From JBKHBT01 sp046542255 (lineage in GTDB: Bacteria; UBP14; UBA6098; JBKHBT01), in NCBI GenBank assembly GCA_046542255.1, contig JBKHBT010000129.1, forward strand, positions 1 to 7,761: DNA of 7,761 nucleotides, in the 5' to 3' direction. The position numbers and the translations under genes are program-made. Each line of letters begins with the position of its first letter. Positions within the stretch are counted from its first letter, which is position 1. The notes beneath the pieces are model-generated. The model ran no database searches. It was not told where the DNA came from and saw only the letters and a program-made list of their open reading frames with translations. Shown here piece after piece: positions 6,137 through 7,761 of the stretch.

Positions 6137-7477
6137 TTATTCTACGAATCCCCTATCACGCTCGTATAGATTTGTATAAGCACGAATCATGCTGGGGATT
6201 TTATCCATCGGAACGCGAATCTGCTCCATTGTATCTCTCTCTCTTATCGTGACGGAATTATCTTCCAGGGTATCGCTGTCGATTGTAATGCAGAATGGAG
6301 TACCGGCTTCATCGGCGCGCCTGTATCTTCGGCCTATCGAACCGCCTTCATCGTAGAATATATTGAATTCTTTGCGAAGGTCTGTGGCGAGTTTTTTGCC
6401 GATATCGTCCATGCCATCGCGCTTGACAAGCGGAAATACGCCAGCCTTGATAGCTGCGATTCTCGGATGAAGTTTCAGCACGGTTCTGGTCTTGCCTTTG
6501 GCATCCTGTTCCTGTGTATATGCATCGGACAGGAGCGCAAGTAGTGTTCTATCTACGCCGCCGGATGTTTCGATAATATATGGAATATAATGTTCATCGC
6601 GCTTCTGGTCGAAATATTCAAGTTTCTTATTGGAATATTCCTGATGCTTGGAGAGGTCGTATTTGCCACGATCGTGGATTCCTTCCAATTCGGATTGGCC
6701 AAATGGAAAATCGAATTCCAGATCGACTGCTCTTCTTGCATAGTGTGCGAGTTTGTTTTCGGGATGCTCTAAACGATGTAATTTATCGGCAGTCAGGCCG
6801 ATAACTTCGGTGTGCCATTTATAACGATTATCGAGCCAATATTCAAACCATTTTTCTGTTTCATCGGGATGAACAAAGAACTGCATCTCCATCTGCTCGA
6901 ATTCCCTTGTTCGGAATATGAAATTCCCTGGCGTGATTTCATTTCTGAATGCTTTGCCGATTTGGCCGATTCCAAATGGCAGCTTCTGCCTTGCCGGCAC
7001 ACGGACATTTTCATAATTGATATATATGCCCTGAGCTGTTTCCGGGCGCAGGTAGATCACATTTCCGGATTCTTCGACCGGGCCCATATGAGTCTTGAAC
7101 ATCAGATTGAACATTCTGGGTTCGGTAAGCTCGCCGCCGCAGTCGGGGCATTTGTCTTTCTTGAGATTGTCTTCACGGAAGCGATGATGGCAGCTTTTGC
7201 ATTCCACCATAGGGTCGGTAAAACTCTCGACATGGCCGGATGCAACCCAGACCTTTGGATGCATCAGAATTGCGGCATCGAGTCCCTCGACATCATCGCG
7301 CATCTGGACCATATGTTTCCACCAGAGGCCCTTAAGATTACGTTTCATCTCGACACCTAGTGGCCCCATATCCCAGCAGGCATTTATGCCGCCATAGATT
7401 TCTGATGATTGGAAAATAATTCCACGCCTTTTTGCAAGGGCGGTTAGTTCATTCATTACTTTATTCTTCTTTGCCAT
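6137..7477 (-). CDS. glyS: Glycyl-tRNA synthetase, single-chain dimeric type
   Basis: A 446-residue class II enzyme that charges tRNA-Gly with glycine in the cytoplasm. It is the alpha2 type also found in archaea, eukaryotes and many bacteria, not the alpha2-beta2 GlyQ/GlyS type. The motif 1 region is near 38-57 (GPLGVEMKRNLKG). A zinc knuckle follows, with Cys93, Cys96, Cys110 and Cys113. Motif 2 spans FRNEI (177-181) to FRTREFEQMEMQFF (188-201), and motif 3 is GGVDRTLLALL (306-316). The C-terminal anticodon-binding domain (about 334-440) has LHPRIAA and the typical DEGGSIGRRYRRADEAGTPFC stretch. Length is normal for the short form of the family. The ATG is preceded by AGAAGGG (7489-7483) with a five-base gap. 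It is the first gene of the possible four-gene unit. No T-box element precedes it. All catalytic motifs are intact. Confidence 0.97.
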   Translation of the reverse strand: MAKKNKVMNELTALAKRRGIIFQSSEIYGGINACWDMGPLGVEMKRNLKGLWWKHMVQMRDDVEGLDAAILMHPKVWVASGHVESFTDPMVECKSCHHRFREDNLKKDKCPDCGGELTEPRMFNLMFKTHMGPVEESGNVIYLRPETAQGIYINYENVRVPARQKLPFGIGQIGKAFRNEITPGNFIFRTREFEQMEMQFFVHPDETEKWFEYWLDNRYKWHTEVIGLTADKLHRLEHPENKLAHYARRAVDLEFDFPFGQSELEGIHDRGKYDLSKHQEYSNKKLEYFDQKRDEHYIPYIIETSGGVDRTLLALLSDAYTQEQDAKGKTRTVLKLHPRIAAIKAGVFPLVKRDGMDDIGKKLATDLRKEFNIFYDEGGSIGRRYRRADEAGTPFCITIDSDTLEDNSVTIRERDTMEQIRVPMDKIPSMIRAYTNLYERDRGFVE

Positions 7478-7513
7478 ATTTTCCCTTCTAAATGGTTTTT
7501 AATTACTTTTTCT

Positions 7514-7545
7514 CAAAAATATAACAAAAACAATCGATTAGCAAA
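7514..7545 (-). promoter_or_regulatory. Candidate Bacteroidetes-type promoter of glyS
   Basis: On the minus strand TTTG (7545-7542) is followed by 20 nt and TATTTTTG (7521-7514). This matches the TTTG-N19-21-TAnnTTTG consensus known from Bacteroidetes sigma factors and would give a leader of roughly 30 nt. The region is T-rich, so chance matches are likely. I saw no good TTGACA/TATAAT pair in the rest of this leader (7478-7675), which otherwise shows no gene or riboswitch I recognise. Confidence 0.35.
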
Positions 7546-7675
7546 GAATTTGTAAAGATATATTATCCAAAGACAATATTCTTATTTGATTAGTAGTGTC
7601 CCGAAGAAAAAATCGGAATCGATGCAGTTTATAATTTATAAGATTATCGCCAAATTGTAAGTTATTCGTTTTGCG

Positions 7676-7710
7676 AAAAAAAACTCTGCCAGCTTCGCTG
7701 AACACCCAGA
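7676..7710 (-). terminator. Rho-independent terminator of an upstream gene
   Basis: On the minus strand TCTG (7710-7707) pairs with CAGA (7688-7685). Inside, CAGC (7700-7697) pairs with GCTG (7693-7690) around a GAA loop. After one G (7684), eight T follow (7683-7676). The stem is interrupted by an asymmetric internal loop, so it is weaker than the HU terminator, but the T run and position before the glyS leader support it. It separates glyS from a gene to the right of the window. Confidence 0.6.
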
Positions 7711-7723
7711 TTCAGTGTTAAAT

Positions 7724-7761
7724 TTATGTAAAGTAAACAATCTCTACTTTTATCCTCGTTG
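7724..7761 (-). CDS. Possible 3' end of an upstream gene
   Basis: One minus-strand frame entering from the right edge reads TRIKVEIVYFT and stops with TAA (7726-7724), 13 nt before the terminator stem. The placement is what a gene end would look like, and the alternating hydrophobic and charged residues with aromatic residues near the end would suit a final beta strand. With only 11 residues, the product cannot be named. Another frame stops earlier, and a third runs through the terminator, so the frame choice rests on the terminator alone. Confidence 0.3.
   Translation of the reverse strand, partial: TRIKVEIVYFT

Noticed and set aside
6812..7360. A long plus-strand frame of 182 codons opposite glyS
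   Set aside because: It is the antisense shadow of a fully conserved synthetase, with no ribosome binding site or known motif.
7478..7675. A T-box or glycine riboswitch before glyS
   Set aside because: I find no T-box AGGGTGG-type sequence and no glycine aptamer core in this leader.

Overview
The window shows five complete genes, all on the minus strand, plus what may be the last dozen codons of a sixth at the right edge. The suggested organism is a diderm (Gram-negative type) bacterium with an LPS-exporting outer membrane, from or near the Bacteroidetes/FCB superphylum. The support is an LptD with OstA-type repeats, a PorV/UPF0164-type outer-membrane barrel, a single-chain glycyl-tRNA synthetase with a zinc knuckle, and a Bacteroidetes-style TTTG/TAnnTTTG promoter match before that gene. 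Base composition is moderate, with AT-rich spacers. I cannot name the phylum, and an uncultured FCB-related lineage would fit.

Layout in the direction of transcription (right to left): a possible partial gene end (7761-7724) and a rho-independent terminator (7710-7676); about 200 nt of AT-rich leader with a candidate promoter; glycyl-tRNA synthetase (7477-6137); a PorV-like barrel fused to an OmpA-type peptidoglycan-binding domain (6106-4634); a 2H phosphoesterase of the 2'-5' RNA ligase family starting with TTG (4625-4071); the LPS-assembly protein LptD (4010-711); an AT-rich spacer with a candidate promoter; an HU DNA-binding protein (558-283) with a clean terminator (252-221); and a gene-less stretch of about 220 nt reaching the left edge.

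The glycyl-tRNA synthetase, PorV-OmpA, phosphoesterase and LptD genes are spaced 30, 8 and 60 nt apart with no terminator between them, so they may form one transcription unit joining a translation enzyme to two outer-membrane proteins. HU is probably transcribed separately. The two envelope proteins act together in a broad sense: LptD inserts LPS in the outer membrane, and the PorV-OmpA protein probably ties that membrane to the cell wall.

Two places deserve most attention. One is a run of nine C on the coding strand of lptD, where losing or gaining one C brings a stop codon within a few codons, so it could act as an on/off contingency tract or be a sequencing error. The other is the gene-less left end. 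It holds a TTGACA-N17-TATTAA promoter candidate, a perfect 8-bp dyad around it, a multi-helix RNA fold and two mutually exclusive hairpins, together looking like a small RNA or a riboswitch-like leader of a gene outside the window. I could not match it to a known RNA family.
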